A DNA stretch of 64,000 nt from Streptomyces sp. Sge12 (GTDB taxonomy: Bacteria > Actinomycetota > Actinomycetes > Streptomycetales > Streptomycetaceae): contig NZ_CP020555.1 of assembly GCF_002080455.1 (NCBI RefSeq), positions 5,740,501 to 5,804,500 on the forward strand. Direction: 5' to 3'. How positions within the stretch are numbered: position 1 is the stretch's first letter; each line of letters opens with the position of its first letter. This document shows positions 44,245 through 52,833 of the stretch, one piece after another. Below the pieces are notes generated by a model. That model did not search any database and was not told the DNA's origin. It saw nothing but the letters and a program-made list of their open reading frames with translations. The translations under genes and the position numbers were made by a program.

Positions 44245-45276
44245 ATGTCTGCCATGGACCTTGCTTACATCCCCAGCCCGTCGACCGGCGTGATCCATCT
44301 CGGACCGATCCCGCTCCGCGGCTACGCGTTCTGCATCATCATCGGCGTCTTCGTCGCCGTCTGGCTCGGCAACCGGCGATGGATCGCGCGCGGCGGAAAG
44401 CCGGGCACGGTCGCGGACATCGCCGTGTGGGCCGTGCCCTTCGGCCTGGTCGGTGGTCGCCTCTACCACGTGATCACCGACTACCAGCTCTACTTCGGCG
44501 AGGGCCGCAACTGGGTCGACGCCTTCAAGATCTGGGAGGGCGGACTCGGCATCTGGGGCGCCATCGCGCTCGGCGCGGTCGGTGCCTGGATCGGCTGCCG
44601 CCTGCGCGGGATCCCGCTGCCGGCCTGGGCGGACGCCCTGGCCCCCGGGATCGCGCTGGCCCAGGCCTGCGGACGCTGGGGCAACTGGTTCAACCAGGAG
44701 CTCTACGGCCGCGCCACCGACCTGCCGTGGGCGGTGGAGATCACCGCGGGTCCGAACCGGGACGCCGGCACCTACCACCCGACCTTCCTCTACGAGTCGC
44801 TGTGGTGCATCGGTGTCGCGCTGCTGGTCATCTGGGCCGACCGCCGCTTCACGCTCGGCCACGGACGGACCTTCGCCCTGTACGTCGCCGCGTACTGCGT
44901 CGGCCGCGGCTGGATCGAGTACATGCGCGTCGACGAGGCGCACCACATCCTGGGCCTGCGCCTGAACGTCTGGACCTCGATCGTCGTCTTCGTCCTGGCG
45001 GTCGTCTACCTGGTGCTGTCGGCGAAGCTGCGGCCGGGCCGCGAAGCGGTCGTCGAACCGGACCGGGACGCCCCCGGCGGCAAGGACGGCGACAAGGCGG
45101 CCCCGGCCGAGGCGGACGCCGGCGCCGCAGCCGCTGACGCGCAGAAGCCCGGGCCCGCCGAGTCCAAGGCACCCGTTCTGACGAAGAGCGACCCGGCCGA
45201 CGCCAAGGCACCCGTTCTGACGAAGGACGACCCGGCCAAGGCCGAGGCCGACGCCCCGGAGGCCGGCAAGCGCTGA
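44245..45276 (+). CDS. lgt: Prolipoprotein diacylglyceryl transferase
   Basis: The 343-residue membrane enzyme attaches diacylglycerol to the lipobox Cys of prolipoproteins. Seven membrane helices contain the Lgt signatures GGRLYHVITD and QACGRWGNWFNQELYGRAT, plus YHPTFLYESLW. ATG 44245 was taken; 44254 (MDLAYIPS) is also possible. The last ~75 residues (from about EAVVEPDRDAPGG) are Ala/Pro/Lys-rich and contain a duplicated AKAPVLTK block; they are not part of the fold. Confidence 0.94.
   Translation: MSAMDLAYIPSPSTGVIHLGPIPLRGYAFCIIIGVFVAVWLGNRRWIARGGKPGTVADIAVWAVPFGLVGGRLYHVITDYQLYFGEGRNWVDAFKIWEGGLGIWGAIALGAVGAWIGCRLRGIPLPAWADALAPGIALAQACGRWGNWFNQELYGRATDLPWAVEITAGPNRDAGTYHPTFLYESLWCIGVALLVIWADRRFTLGHGRTFALYVAAYCVGRGWIEYMRVDEAHHILGLRLNVWTSIVVFVLAVVYLVLSAKLRPGREAVVEPDRDAPGGKDGDKAAPAEADAGAAAADAQKPGPAESKAPVLTKSDPADAKAPVLTKDDPAKAEADAPEAGKR
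45164..45241 (+). repeat. 39-bp tandem repeat in the lgt tail
   Basis: Two units (45164-45202 and 45203-45241) start ccaaggcacccgttctgacg and differ at a few 3' bases. They encode the repeated KAPVLTK block in the C-terminal tail of Lgt. Confidence 0.8.
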
Positions 45277-45290
45277 CCGCAAGGCTCCAC

Positions 45291-45325
45291 AAGGGGGGTA
45301 CCGCGTACACCGCGGCACCCCCCTT
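45291..45325. terminator. Bidirectional terminator between lgt and the CitE-like gene
   Basis: AAGGGGGGT-A-CCGCG pairs with CGCGG-C-ACCCCCCTT (one internal mismatch, five-base loop). It separates two convergent genes and should stop both transcripts. Confidence 0.75.
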
Positions 45326-45348
45326 CGGCATTCCCCGGCGTGCCGGGA

Positions 45349-46164
45349 TCAGCGGGCGGCCATGCGGGCGGCGAGGGCCAGGGTGCGGTGCGCCGCGGCC
45401 ACGACCGCCGGGTCCACGAAGCGGCCGTCGGGCAGGGCCAGCGCCCCCGGGGTGGCCCGGGCCGCGCTCAGTACCTCCGACGCCGCGCTGACCTCCTCGG
45501 GCGCCGGGAGGTAGGCCCGCTCGATCACCGGGAGCTGGCGCGGGTGGATCGCCGCCCGGCCGAGGAAGCCCAGCGAGCGGCCTCGGGCGCAGGACACGGC
45601 CAGCGCCTCGAGGTCCCGGATGTCCGGGAACACCGACTGCGCCGGGGGCGTCAGCCCCGCGGCCCGGGCCGCGACCACCACCCGCGAGCGGCACCAGTCC
45701 AGGCCCGTCTCCGCGCTGACGGCCAGGTCGGCCCGCAGGTCCGCCTCGCCGAGGGAGAGCCCGCGCAGGGCGGGATGCGCGCGGGCGATCTCGTACGCGC
45801 GCTCCACGGCCACCGCCGATTCGAGCAGGGCGTGCAGGCTGACCCCGCCGGTGCGGTCGGCGACGGCGGTGATCTGGCCCGGGGCGTTGATCTTCGGCAG
45901 CCGCAGCCCCGCGAGGCCGTGCAGCCCGCCCAGCGCGCCGATGTCGGCGCCGCCCCAGGGGGAGTCCAGTGCGTTCACACGGACGTGGACCGGGACCGGG
46001 GGCCGCTCGGCCAGCAAATCGGCGGTCGCGGCGCGGGCGTACTCCTTGCGCGAGGCCGGTACCGCGTCCTCCAGGTCGACGATGACGGCGTCCGCCCCGC
46101 AGCCGAGGGCCTTGGCCACGACCTCCGGGCGGTCGCCGGGCGCGTACAGCCAGGTCAGGATCAC
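45349..46164 (-). CDS. HpcH/HpaI-family (CitE-like) CoA-ester lyase
   Basis: The 271-residue TIM-barrel protein starts at GTG 46164 (VILTWLYAPGDRPEVV). DAVIVDLEDAVPASRKEYARA supplies the metal-site Glu/Asp and Arg; LLESAVAVERAYEIA, GLSLGEADLRADL and IHPRQLPVIE are family blocks. CitE-like enzymes cleave or form malyl-, citramalyl- or related CoA esters. The gene overlaps the CoA-transferase gene by four bases and is last in a seven-gene operon. The pairing suggests a CoA-activated acid is made by one enzyme and cleaved by the other. Confidence 0.85.
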   Translation of the reverse strand: MILTWLYAPGDRPEVVAKALGCGADAVIVDLEDAVPASRKEYARAATADLLAERPPVPVHVRVNALDSPWGGADIGALGGLHGLAGLRLPKINAPGQITAVADRTGGVSLHALLESAVAVERAYEIARAHPALRGLSLGEADLRADLAVSAETGLDWCRSRVVVAARAAGLTPPAQSVFPDIRDLEALAVSCARGRSLGFLGRAAIHPRQLPVIERAYLPAPEEVSAASEVLSAARATPGALALPDGRFVDPAVVAAAHRTLALAARMAAR

Positions 46165-47354
46165 AGGGCTCCCTCGGTCCGCAGTGCGGTGATCTCGGCC
46201 CCGGTCAGGCCGAGCTCGGTCAGGATCTCCTCGGTGTCCGCGCCGTGCGGGCGACCCGCCCAGCGGATCCCGCCGGGAGTGTTGGAGAGCCGGAAGAGGA
46301 TGTTCTGCATGCGGAGCGGGCCGAGCTCCGGGTCCTCGACCTCGGTGACCGTGTCGAGGGCCGCGAACTGCGGGTCGGCCATCACGTCGCGGACGTCGTA
46401 GACCTGCGCGACGGCCGCCTCGGCCTCCTCGAACGCGGCCACCACCTCCTCGGCCTTGTGCCGGGCGATCCAGCCGCCGACCGCATCGTCGAGCACGTCC
46501 GCGTGCCGGGCCCGCCCGGCCCCCGTCTCGAACCAGGGCTCGGCGATCAGCTCGGGCCGGCCCACCAGCCGCATGACCCGTTCGGCGATGGACTGCGCGG
46601 AGGTGGAGACCGCCAGCCAGCGCCCGTCGGCACTGCGGTAGGTGTTGCGGGGGGCGTTGTTCGTGGAGCGGTTGCCGGTGCGCGGCTGGACGTAGCCGAG
46701 CTGGTCGTACCAGAGCGGGTGCGGGCCGAGCACGGTGAGGATCGGCTCGACGATCGCCAGGTCCACGACCTGTCCGTGCCCGGTGCGGTCCCGGCCGGCG
46801 AGGGCGGTCATCACCGCGTACGCGCAGGTCAGCGCGGCGATCGAATCGGCGAGCCCGAACGGCGGCAGGGTCGGCGGCCCTTCCGGCTCCCCGGTGATCG
46901 CCGCGAACCCGCTCATCGCCTCGGCGAGGGTGCCGAAACCCGGGCGGTGCGCGTACGGGCCGTGCTGGCCGAAGGCCGTGACGCGGGCCAGGACCAGGCG
47001 CGGGTTGGCGGCCGACAGCTCGGGCCAGCCCAGCCCCCACTTCTCCAGGGTGCCGGGGCGGAAGTTCTCGATGACCACGTCGGCGGTGGCCGCGAGCCGC
47101 AGCAGGGTGTCCCGGCCGCCCGGCGCGGACAGGTCGAGGGTCATCGTCCGCTTGTTCCGGCCGAGCAGCTTCCACCACAGGCCGATGCCGTCCTTGGCGG
47201 GGCCGTGGCCGCGCGAGGGGTCGGGCCGGCCGGGGTGCTCCACCTTGACGACCTCGGCTCCGAAGTCCCCGAGCAGGGTGGCGGCCAGCGGCCCGGCGAA
47301 GAGGGTGGCGAGGTCGAGCACGCGGAGCCCCTCCAGCGGCCCGGCGGTCCTCAC
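46161..47354 (-). CDS. CaiB/BaiF family (type III) CoA-transferase
   Basis: The 397-residue protein starts at GTG 47354 (VRTAGPLEGLRVLDL). GPLEGLRVLDLATLFAGP, VVIENFRPGTLEKWGL, ITGEPEGPPTLPPFGLADS and the GHGQVVDLAIVE segment (with the conserved catalytic Asp) define the family. Type III transferases move CoA between carboxylic acids. The start overlaps the ribokinase stop by four bases, and its own stop overlaps the lyase start. The acid substrate cannot be read. Confidence 0.85.
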   Translation of the reverse strand: MRTAGPLEGLRVLDLATLFAGPLAATLLGDFGAEVVKVEHPGRPDPSRGHGPAKDGIGLWWKLLGRNKRTMTLDLSAPGGRDTLLRLAATADVVIENFRPGTLEKWGLGWPELSAANPRLVLARVTAFGQHGPYAHRPGFGTLAEAMSGFAAITGEPEGPPTLPPFGLADSIAALTCAYAVMTALAGRDRTGHGQVVDLAIVEPILTVLGPHPLWYDQLGYVQPRTGNRSTNNAPRNTYRSADGRWLAVSTSAQSIAERVMRLVGRPELIAEPWFETGAGRARHADVLDDAVGGWIARHKAEEVVAAFEEAEAAVAQVYDVRDVMADPQFAALDTVTEVEDPELGPLRMQNILFRLSNTPGGIRWAGRPHGADTEEILTELGLTGAEITALRTEGAL

Positions 47355-48262
47355 GAGCCGGACCCGGGCCGCGCCGCGGCGAAGGCATCGGTCTCGGCAC
47401 GGGTCGGCATCGAGTCCTGTGCGCCGTGGCGCTGCACGGAGAGCGCGGCCGCCGACGAGGCCCAGTGCAGCGCCCCGGGCATCGGCCGGCCCTCGCCGAG
47501 GGCCACGGCGAGGGCGCCGACGAAGGTGTCCCCGGCGGCGGTGGTGTCCACGGCCCGGACCCGCGGCGCGGGCGCCGTCAGCGGATCCCGGCCGCGGGCG
47601 GCGTACAGGACCCCGGCCGCACCCAGGGTGATCACCACCTCGGGCACGTCGGCCAGCAGGGCCTCGGCGCACTGGAGGGGATCGGTGAGGCCGGTGAGGG
47701 CCGCGGCCTCGTGCTCGTTCGGGACGAGGAGGTCGGTGGCGGCGAGCAGTTCGGCGGGCAGCGGCTGGGCGGGAGCCGGGGTCAGCACCGTGCGGACGCC
47801 GTGCGCGCGGGCGGCGCGAGCTCCGGCGAGGACGGCGGAGAGGGGGAGTTCGAGTTGGAGGAGCAGCGATCCGGCGGCGGCGATACGCGCCTCGTCCCCG
47901 GACTCCAGACCGGTGACGGCGGCGTTCGCGCCGGGGATGACGATGATGCTGTTGCCGCCCTCGTCGTCCACCGTGATGTGGGCGGTGCCGCTGGCGCCCT
48001 CGACGGTGCGCAGCGCGGCGGTGTCGACCCCGGCCGCGGTGAGCGCGGAGCGCAGTCGTACGCCGAACTCGTCGGCCCCGACCGCGCCGATCATCACCAC
48101 CTGTCCGCCGCAGCGGGCGGCGGCGACGGCCTGGTTGGCACCCTTGCCGCCGGAGACCGTGCGGAAGGCGCGGCCGGTGACGGTCTCCCCGAGGCGGGGG
48201 GCCTTGGGGACGTAGGCGACGAGGTCCATGTTCGTACTGCCGAGCACGGCGATGGCCGTCAT
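47351..48262 (-). CDS. Ribokinase-like PfkB carbohydrate kinase
   Basis: The 303-residue protein has TAIAVLGSTNMDLVAYVPKAPRLGETV, GGKGANQAVAAARCGG, LVPNEHEAAALTG and DTTAAGDTFVGAL, the PfkB signatures with the catalytic Asp in the last motif. The pattern N-x-D-L and GGKGANQA fits ribokinase. It would phosphorylate free ribose or a related sugar. It is coupled by four-base overlaps to the glycohydrolase upstream and the CoA-transferase downstream. Confidence 0.85.
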   Translation of the reverse strand: MTAIAVLGSTNMDLVAYVPKAPRLGETVTGRAFRTVSGGKGANQAVAAARCGGQVVMIGAVGADEFGVRLRSALTAAGVDTAALRTVEGASGTAHITVDDEGGNSIIVIPGANAAVTGLESGDEARIAAAGSLLLQLELPLSAVLAGARAARAHGVRTVLTPAPAQPLPAELLAATDLLVPNEHEAAALTGLTDPLQCAEALLADVPEVVITLGAAGVLYAARGRDPLTAPAPRVRAVDTTAAGDTFVGALAVALGEGRPMPGALHWASSAAALSVQRHGAQDSMPTRAETDAFAAARPGSGS

Positions 48263-49953
48263 GAGCGTGCTGCCTCCTGTGCGGTGAGGTGGGCGAGGGT
48301 GTCGAAGCCGATGCCGTCGAAGCCGGCGACGGTGGTGGCCAGCCGGTTCTTGAGCGGTGCGGTCCAGCGGTGCGGGAGCGCGTCCGCGGAGCCGGCGAGC
48401 AGCCCGGCGAGGGCGCCCGCGGTCGCCCCGTTGGAGTCGGTGTCCCAGCCGCCGGACACGGCGTGGCAGACGGAGCGGGTGAAGTCCCCGTCGGCGTGGG
48501 TGAGGGCGGCCGCGATCAGCGCCGTGTTGGGGACGGCGTGCACCCAGTGGTAGTGCCCGTAGCGGGCGTGCAGCCGGTCGACGACGCGGTCGAAGTCCGC
48601 CTCCTGGCCGGCCGTACGGATCCCGCAGCGGACGGCCTCGGCGAGACGGGAGCGGGGCGGTACGACGGCCAGCCCGGCCCGCAGCGCGGTGTGGACGTCC
48701 GCCCGGCCGGTGGCGGCGGTGGCGGTGGCGGCGGCGACGAAGAGCGCGGCGTAGACGCCGTTGCCGGTGTGGGTCAGGGCGGCGTCCCGGTAGGCCTGGG
48801 CCGCGGCGGCGGCCGGATCGCCGGGATTGGTCCAGCCATGGACGTCGGCGCGGATGAGGGCGCCGATCCACTCGCGGAAGGGGTTGTGGTGGGTGGCGGT
48901 GGCGGGGGGCTCCAGGCCGAGGAGGAGATTGCGGTAGGCGATGCGCTCGGCGGTGAAGGTCCGCCCGGCCGGCAGCTCGTCGAGCCAGAGGCGGGCGACG
49001 TCGGCGGTGGTGAAGGCCTTGCCGTGCCGCTGGAGCAGGAGCAGCCCGAGGAGGGGGTAGTTGAGGTCGTCGTCCTCGGGCATGCCGTCGATGTTCTCGG
49101 CGAGGGAGGTGGGGGCGGAGCGGCGGTTCCACGGATACGCGGCGAGTACGTCCGGGGGGACGCCGCGGGCGGTGAACCAGTCGCCGAGCGGCCAGTTGCC
49201 GGTGGCGCGGGCCAGCGCCCGGATCCCCTCCAGGGGCAGCTTCTCGACGGGCTTGCCGAGCAGACACCCGACGGCCCGCCCGAGCCAGGCGGCTTCCAGC
49301 CGGGCGGCCTCCGGCCCGGTCCGCAGTTGGGGTAGCGGCGCGGCGTTGTTCGGCGGCTGCGGTGTGCGGGTGCCGGCCGGTGGTGCCGGTTCGGGTGCGC
49401 GGGGCGGGTCGCCGGCCCGTGTCCCCGGACCTGCGGTCGGGTGTTCGCGCGGGGGCGCCGCCGGGTCCGGGGGGCCGGTGGGGCGCACCGCTGGTCCGCC
49501 GGGCGTCGCCCCGGGCAGGGCCTCTGCTGCGCGGGGCGGTGCGGGGCGGCCCGGCCCTGCGGGCGGGAGGGCCGCCCGGGTCGGCACGTGGTCCGGGGCC
49601 GGCCAGGCGGCCCGGATGGCGGGCCAGGACCGGGGTTCGTCGGCTGCGGAGGCGGGCGGGAGGTGCGCCAGGTCGTCCAGGAGGCGGGCGGCCAGGGCGC
49701 GCAGCTCCGGCGGGGCGGGGGTGGGGGAGGCGCCCGCGCGGTCCGGGGCCGGACGGCCGCCCGCCGCCAGCCAGGCGCGCAGGACCGGGGCCGCGTCCCG
49801 GCCGTCCTCCGCCGCCTGGCGCAGCTCGTGCCCGACCAGGTCCTCGGGCTGCGCCCAGGTGAGCCGGAGCGGTTCGCACGCCCGGCCGGACCCCTGGGCC
49901 GCCCCCGGCGGGCGTGCAGGAGCGGCCGGGGCCGGCCCGGTCGTGCCCGTCAC
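48259..49953 (-). CDS. ADP-ribosylglycohydrolase paralogue 1, with N-terminal extension
   Basis: The 564-residue protein starts at GTG 49953. The first ~75 residues include a conserved helical block (LRLTWAQPEDLVGHELRQAAEDGRD). A ~140-residue Pro/Ala linker follows, then the DraG-like domain from about residue 220. Motif 1 reads GRAVGCLLGKPVE, with Cys in place of the usual Asp of GDALG. Motif 2 is PEDDDLNYPLL and motif 3 is GGWDTDSNGATAGALAG, so most metal-site acids are kept. The family removes ADP-ribose or cleaves ribosyl N-glycosides with Mg. It is coupled to the neighbours on both sides. Confidence 0.8.
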   Translation of the reverse strand: MTGTTGPAPAAPARPPGAAQGSGRACEPLRLTWAQPEDLVGHELRQAAEDGRDAAPVLRAWLAAGGRPAPDRAGASPTPAPPELRALAARLLDDLAHLPPASAADEPRSWPAIRAAWPAPDHVPTRAALPPAGPGRPAPPRAAEALPGATPGGPAVRPTGPPDPAAPPREHPTAGPGTRAGDPPRAPEPAPPAGTRTPQPPNNAAPLPQLRTGPEAARLEAAWLGRAVGCLLGKPVEKLPLEGIRALARATGNWPLGDWFTARGVPPDVLAAYPWNRRSAPTSLAENIDGMPEDDDLNYPLLGLLLLQRHGKAFTTADVARLWLDELPAGRTFTAERIAYRNLLLGLEPPATATHHNPFREWIGALIRADVHGWTNPGDPAAAAAQAYRDAALTHTGNGVYAALFVAAATATAATGRADVHTALRAGLAVVPPRSRLAEAVRCGIRTAGQEADFDRVVDRLHARYGHYHWVHAVPNTALIAAALTHADGDFTRSVCHAVSGGWDTDSNGATAGALAGLLAGSADALPHRWTAPLKNRLATTVAGFDGIGFDTLAHLTAQEAARS

Positions 49954-51095
49954 CGGAGGTCCGCGATCGCGGTGAAGGCCGCCTCGTGGGAGCGGCGGCG
50001 GGAGCGGTCCAGGGCGAAGATCTCCCGGGCCACCGCGGCCAGCGCCACGGCCGGGGCGTGCAGGTCGAGGCGGCTGGCCTCGGCGACCTGCTTGGCCCAG
50101 GCGGCCGGGATCACGGCCTCGCCGCCCAGGGCCCCCGCGACCGCCCCCGCCATGGTGGCGATGGAGTCGCAGTCCCGCCCGTAGTTGACCGCCCCGAGGA
50201 CCGCGCCCTCGTACCGTCCGTCGGCGACCAGCAGCATCCCCAGCGCGACCGGGAGCTCCTCGATGGAGTGCAGCCGGGAGGGGCGGCGGGCGTCGAGCGA
50301 CGGGTTGCGGTAGTCCTGGCCGACCGAGTCGTACGGGGCCACCGCAGCCCGCAGCGGCGTCAGCGCCGACTCGAAGTCCCGGTATCCGGCGGCGACTTCG
50401 CGGACGGCTGCGATCGCCGCACGCGTACCGTCCTTGGCCAGCGACAGGGCCGTGTCCACCACCGAGGCGGCCGTCGCCCCCGGCACGCACGCGGCCGCCA
50501 CCGCCGCCGCGAACACGCCGGCCGCCTCCCGCCCGTACGAGGACTGGTGCGCCCCGGTGATGTCGAGCGCCTCCGCGTACGCGCCCGCCGGATTGCCCGC
50601 GTTGGCGATGCCCACCGGCGCCATGTACATCGCCGCGCCGCAGTTGACGATGTTGCCGCTGCCGGCCTCGCGGGGGTCGACGTGCGCGTAGTGCAGCCGG
50701 GTCACCATCCACTTCTCGGCGAGGAAGATCCGCTGCAACGGCAGTGCCTCGGCCTCCAGTTCCGGGATCCAGCGGGGTGTGGACATCAGGTCGGGGACCA
50801 GGTGCTCGGCGATCGCGTGGGCGTCGAGGTGGTCCCGTACGGTCTCGTAGACGCGGATCAGCGCGTGCGTCATCAGGGTGTCGTCCGTGACGTGCCCGTC
50901 GCCCTTGTGGTACGGCGCGATGGGGCGGGCCGTGCGCCAGTTCTCGTGCCAGGGGCCGACGATGCCGTGCACCCGGCCGCCGTGCCGTTCCACGATCTGG
51001 TCCGGGGTCCAGCCCTCCACCGGGCCGCCCAGCGCGTCGCCGACGGCGGCTCCGACGAGAGCGCCGACGGCCCGGTCCTCCAACGTGAGCGTCAT
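49950..51095 (-). CDS. ADP-ribosylglycohydrolase paralogue 2 (canonical motifs)
   Basis: The 381-residue protein has all DraG metal-site motifs: GAAVGDALGGPVEGW near the N-terminus, HVTDDTLMTHAL, and GRDCDSIATMAGAVAGALGG. It is therefore expected to be active. The GNIVNCGAAMYMAP block is typical of the wider family. It sits second among the four paralogues in transcription terms from the end and overlaps its downstream neighbour by four bases. The seven-base gap to the upstream gene suggests tight coupling. Confidence 0.88.
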   Translation of the reverse strand: MTLTLEDRAVGALVGAAVGDALGGPVEGWTPDQIVERHGGRVHGIVGPWHENWRTARPIAPYHKGDGHVTDDTLMTHALIRVYETVRDHLDAHAIAEHLVPDLMSTPRWIPELEAEALPLQRIFLAEKWMVTRLHYAHVDPREAGSGNIVNCGAAMYMAPVGIANAGNPAGAYAEALDITGAHQSSYGREAAGVFAAAVAAACVPGATAASVVDTALSLAKDGTRAAIAAVREVAAGYRDFESALTPLRAAVAPYDSVGQDYRNPSLDARRPSRLHSIEELPVALGMLLVADGRYEGAVLGAVNYGRDCDSIATMAGAVAGALGGEAVIPAAWAKQVAEASRLDLHAPAVALAAVAREIFALDRSRRRSHEAAFTAIADLR

Positions 51096-51102
51096 GTCCG
51101 AA

Positions 51103-52833
51103 TCATCCCTTGGGTGAGGTGAGTTCCGTGGCCGCGAGGAGCGCGGCGAGTTCCACGAGGTCGGTACCCGCGAGGCGGGGGAGGGCGCAACCGGAGAGCG
51201 TGCGGCAGGCCTCGCGCCAGGCGGCGGGGATCGAGTCGCCGCCGCCGAGTACGCCGGTCAGCGCGCCGGCCAGGGCGGGGGCGGAGTCCGCGACGCGGGA
51301 CAGGCAGGCGGCGGCCGGGACGGCCTCGGCCATCCTGCCGCGGGCGGCGGTGGCGAGGGCGAGGGCCACGGGGACGGTCTCGGCGGCGGCGATCCCGTAG
51401 CTGTAGACGTGGTCCACGATCTCGTGTTCGAGGGTGGGGACGATGGCGAAGGCGCCGCCGTCCTTGCGGGTACGGGCGAGCCGGACGGCGTGCCGGGCGT
51501 TGCGGCCGATCTCGGTGGTCTCGGGGAGCTGGGCGAGGGCGGCCTCCACGGCGGCGTCGACGGCGTCGTCGGCGCCGGTGGCGCTCAAGGCGGTGGCGAC
51601 GGCGGCGGCCATGGCGCGGGCGCCGTGCACCCCGTCGCCGTCCTGGGTGTAGCGGGCGTCGAACTCGGCGAGGTCGGCCGCGGCGCGGGCGTCCCCGGGG
51701 TGCACGACGGCGAGGACGCAGGCGCGGACGCAGGCGGCGTCGTCGAAGTAGTGCGGATTGTCGTGACCGGTGGCGGGCGGGCGCAGGCCGGTGGCGAGGT
51801 TGCCGAGGCCGGCGCGGACGGAGATGCGGGCGCGCAGGGGCAGGACGGCGGACTCGACCTCGGGCGCGCGTTCCGCTGCCGCGGCGACCTCGGAGGCCAG
51901 GGCGTTCCACGCGAGGTCGATGGCGGCGCGCATGCGGCGGGACCGGGAGAGGTCGCTGAGCAGCACACCGGCGGCGGTGAGCACGGACTCGGCGACGAAG
52001 GCGGCCCATTCGGCGTCGTCGGAGGGGCCGAGGCGCAGGGGTTCGGGCGGCTGGTTGAGGGCGATGGGGACGGGGAGGGTGGTGGTGGCGTTCTGCTCGG
52101 CGAAGGTGTCGAGCTCGCGGGTGAGGCGGCGGGTCCATTCGGGCATCCGGCTGGCGCGGTGGCGGGCGGCGGGCCACCCGGCCGCGTCGCCTGCGGCGAG
52201 CCCGAGGAGGAGGCCCTCGATGGGCCGGACCGGGCCCCTCGCCGGGCCCCTCGCGGGGAGCTCGGCGAAACGCTCCCGGACCACGACCCGGGACCCCGCC
52301 CCCGGTCCGGGACCGAGAACGCCCCCGGCCGGGCCCGGAGCCGTGGGCCGTGCCGGCAGCATGCGCGGCTCCGCCACGGCCGGGGCCGGCCCGCCCGGCG
52401 CCAGGCCTACGGGGCCTTGCCCCGCCGGGGTCGTCGGCCGTGCCGGCAGCGTGCGCGGCGGCGCCTCGGCCCGCGTCTGGCCGCCCAGGGCCGGGCCTAC
52501 GGGCCCCTGGCCGGGTCCGTGCTCCGGCGGGGCCGTGGGCCGTGCCGGCAGCATGCGGGGCGCCGCCTCGGCCGGGGCGGGTCCGCCCGGGGCCAGACTT
52601 TCGGGCCCCTGCCCGGGCCCCTGCTGCGCCGGGGCCGTCGGCGTCGCCGCCCGTGTGCGCGGCTGCGCCTCGGCCGGGGTGGGCCTGACCGGGGCCGGGC
52701 CTACGGGCCCCTGCTCGGGCGGGGGTGCGCCCACGGGCCTCGGCTCCGCCGGGGGTGGTGGCAGCTGCGGGGTGTGCGGTGGGGGCTCGGTCGGGCCGGG
52801 CGTGAGGGTGGTGTCGTCCGGGGAGAGGGTCAC
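51103..52833 (-). CDS. ADP-ribosylglycohydrolase paralogue 3, degenerate active site
   Basis: The 576-residue protein starts at GTG 52833. The first ~200 residues are Pro/Gly/Ala-rich with repeated LPARPT...GP..PGG units of about 35 residues. The DraG-like domain begins at EGLLLGLAAGDAAGW. Motif 2 reads SDDAEWA in place of TDDT. Motif 3 reads GGGDSIPAAW, without the DxD pair that binds Mg in active members. The rest of the fold looks intact (DGVHGARAMAAAVA, PALAGALTGVLG). It could be a non-catalytic partner of the other paralogues. The repeat region makes the length unusual. Confidence 0.75.
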   Translation of the reverse strand: MTLSPDDTTLTPGPTEPPPHTPQLPPPPAEPRPVGAPPPEQGPVGPAPVRPTPAEAQPRTRAATPTAPAQQGPGQGPESLAPGGPAPAEAAPRMLPARPTAPPEHGPGQGPVGPALGGQTRAEAPPRTLPARPTTPAGQGPVGLAPGGPAPAVAEPRMLPARPTAPGPAGGVLGPGPGAGSRVVVRERFAELPARGPARGPVRPIEGLLLGLAAGDAAGWPAARHRASRMPEWTRRLTRELDTFAEQNATTTLPVPIALNQPPEPLRLGPSDDAEWAAFVAESVLTAAGVLLSDLSRSRRMRAAIDLAWNALASEVAAAAERAPEVESAVLPLRARISVRAGLGNLATGLRPPATGHDNPHYFDDAACVRACVLAVVHPGDARAAADLAEFDARYTQDGDGVHGARAMAAAVATALSATGADDAVDAAVEAALAQLPETTEIGRNARHAVRLARTRKDGGAFAIVPTLEHEIVDHVYSYGIAAAETVPVALALATAARGRMAEAVPAAACLSRVADSAPALAGALTGVLGGGDSIPAAWREACRTLSGCALPRLAGTDLVELAALLAATELTSPKG

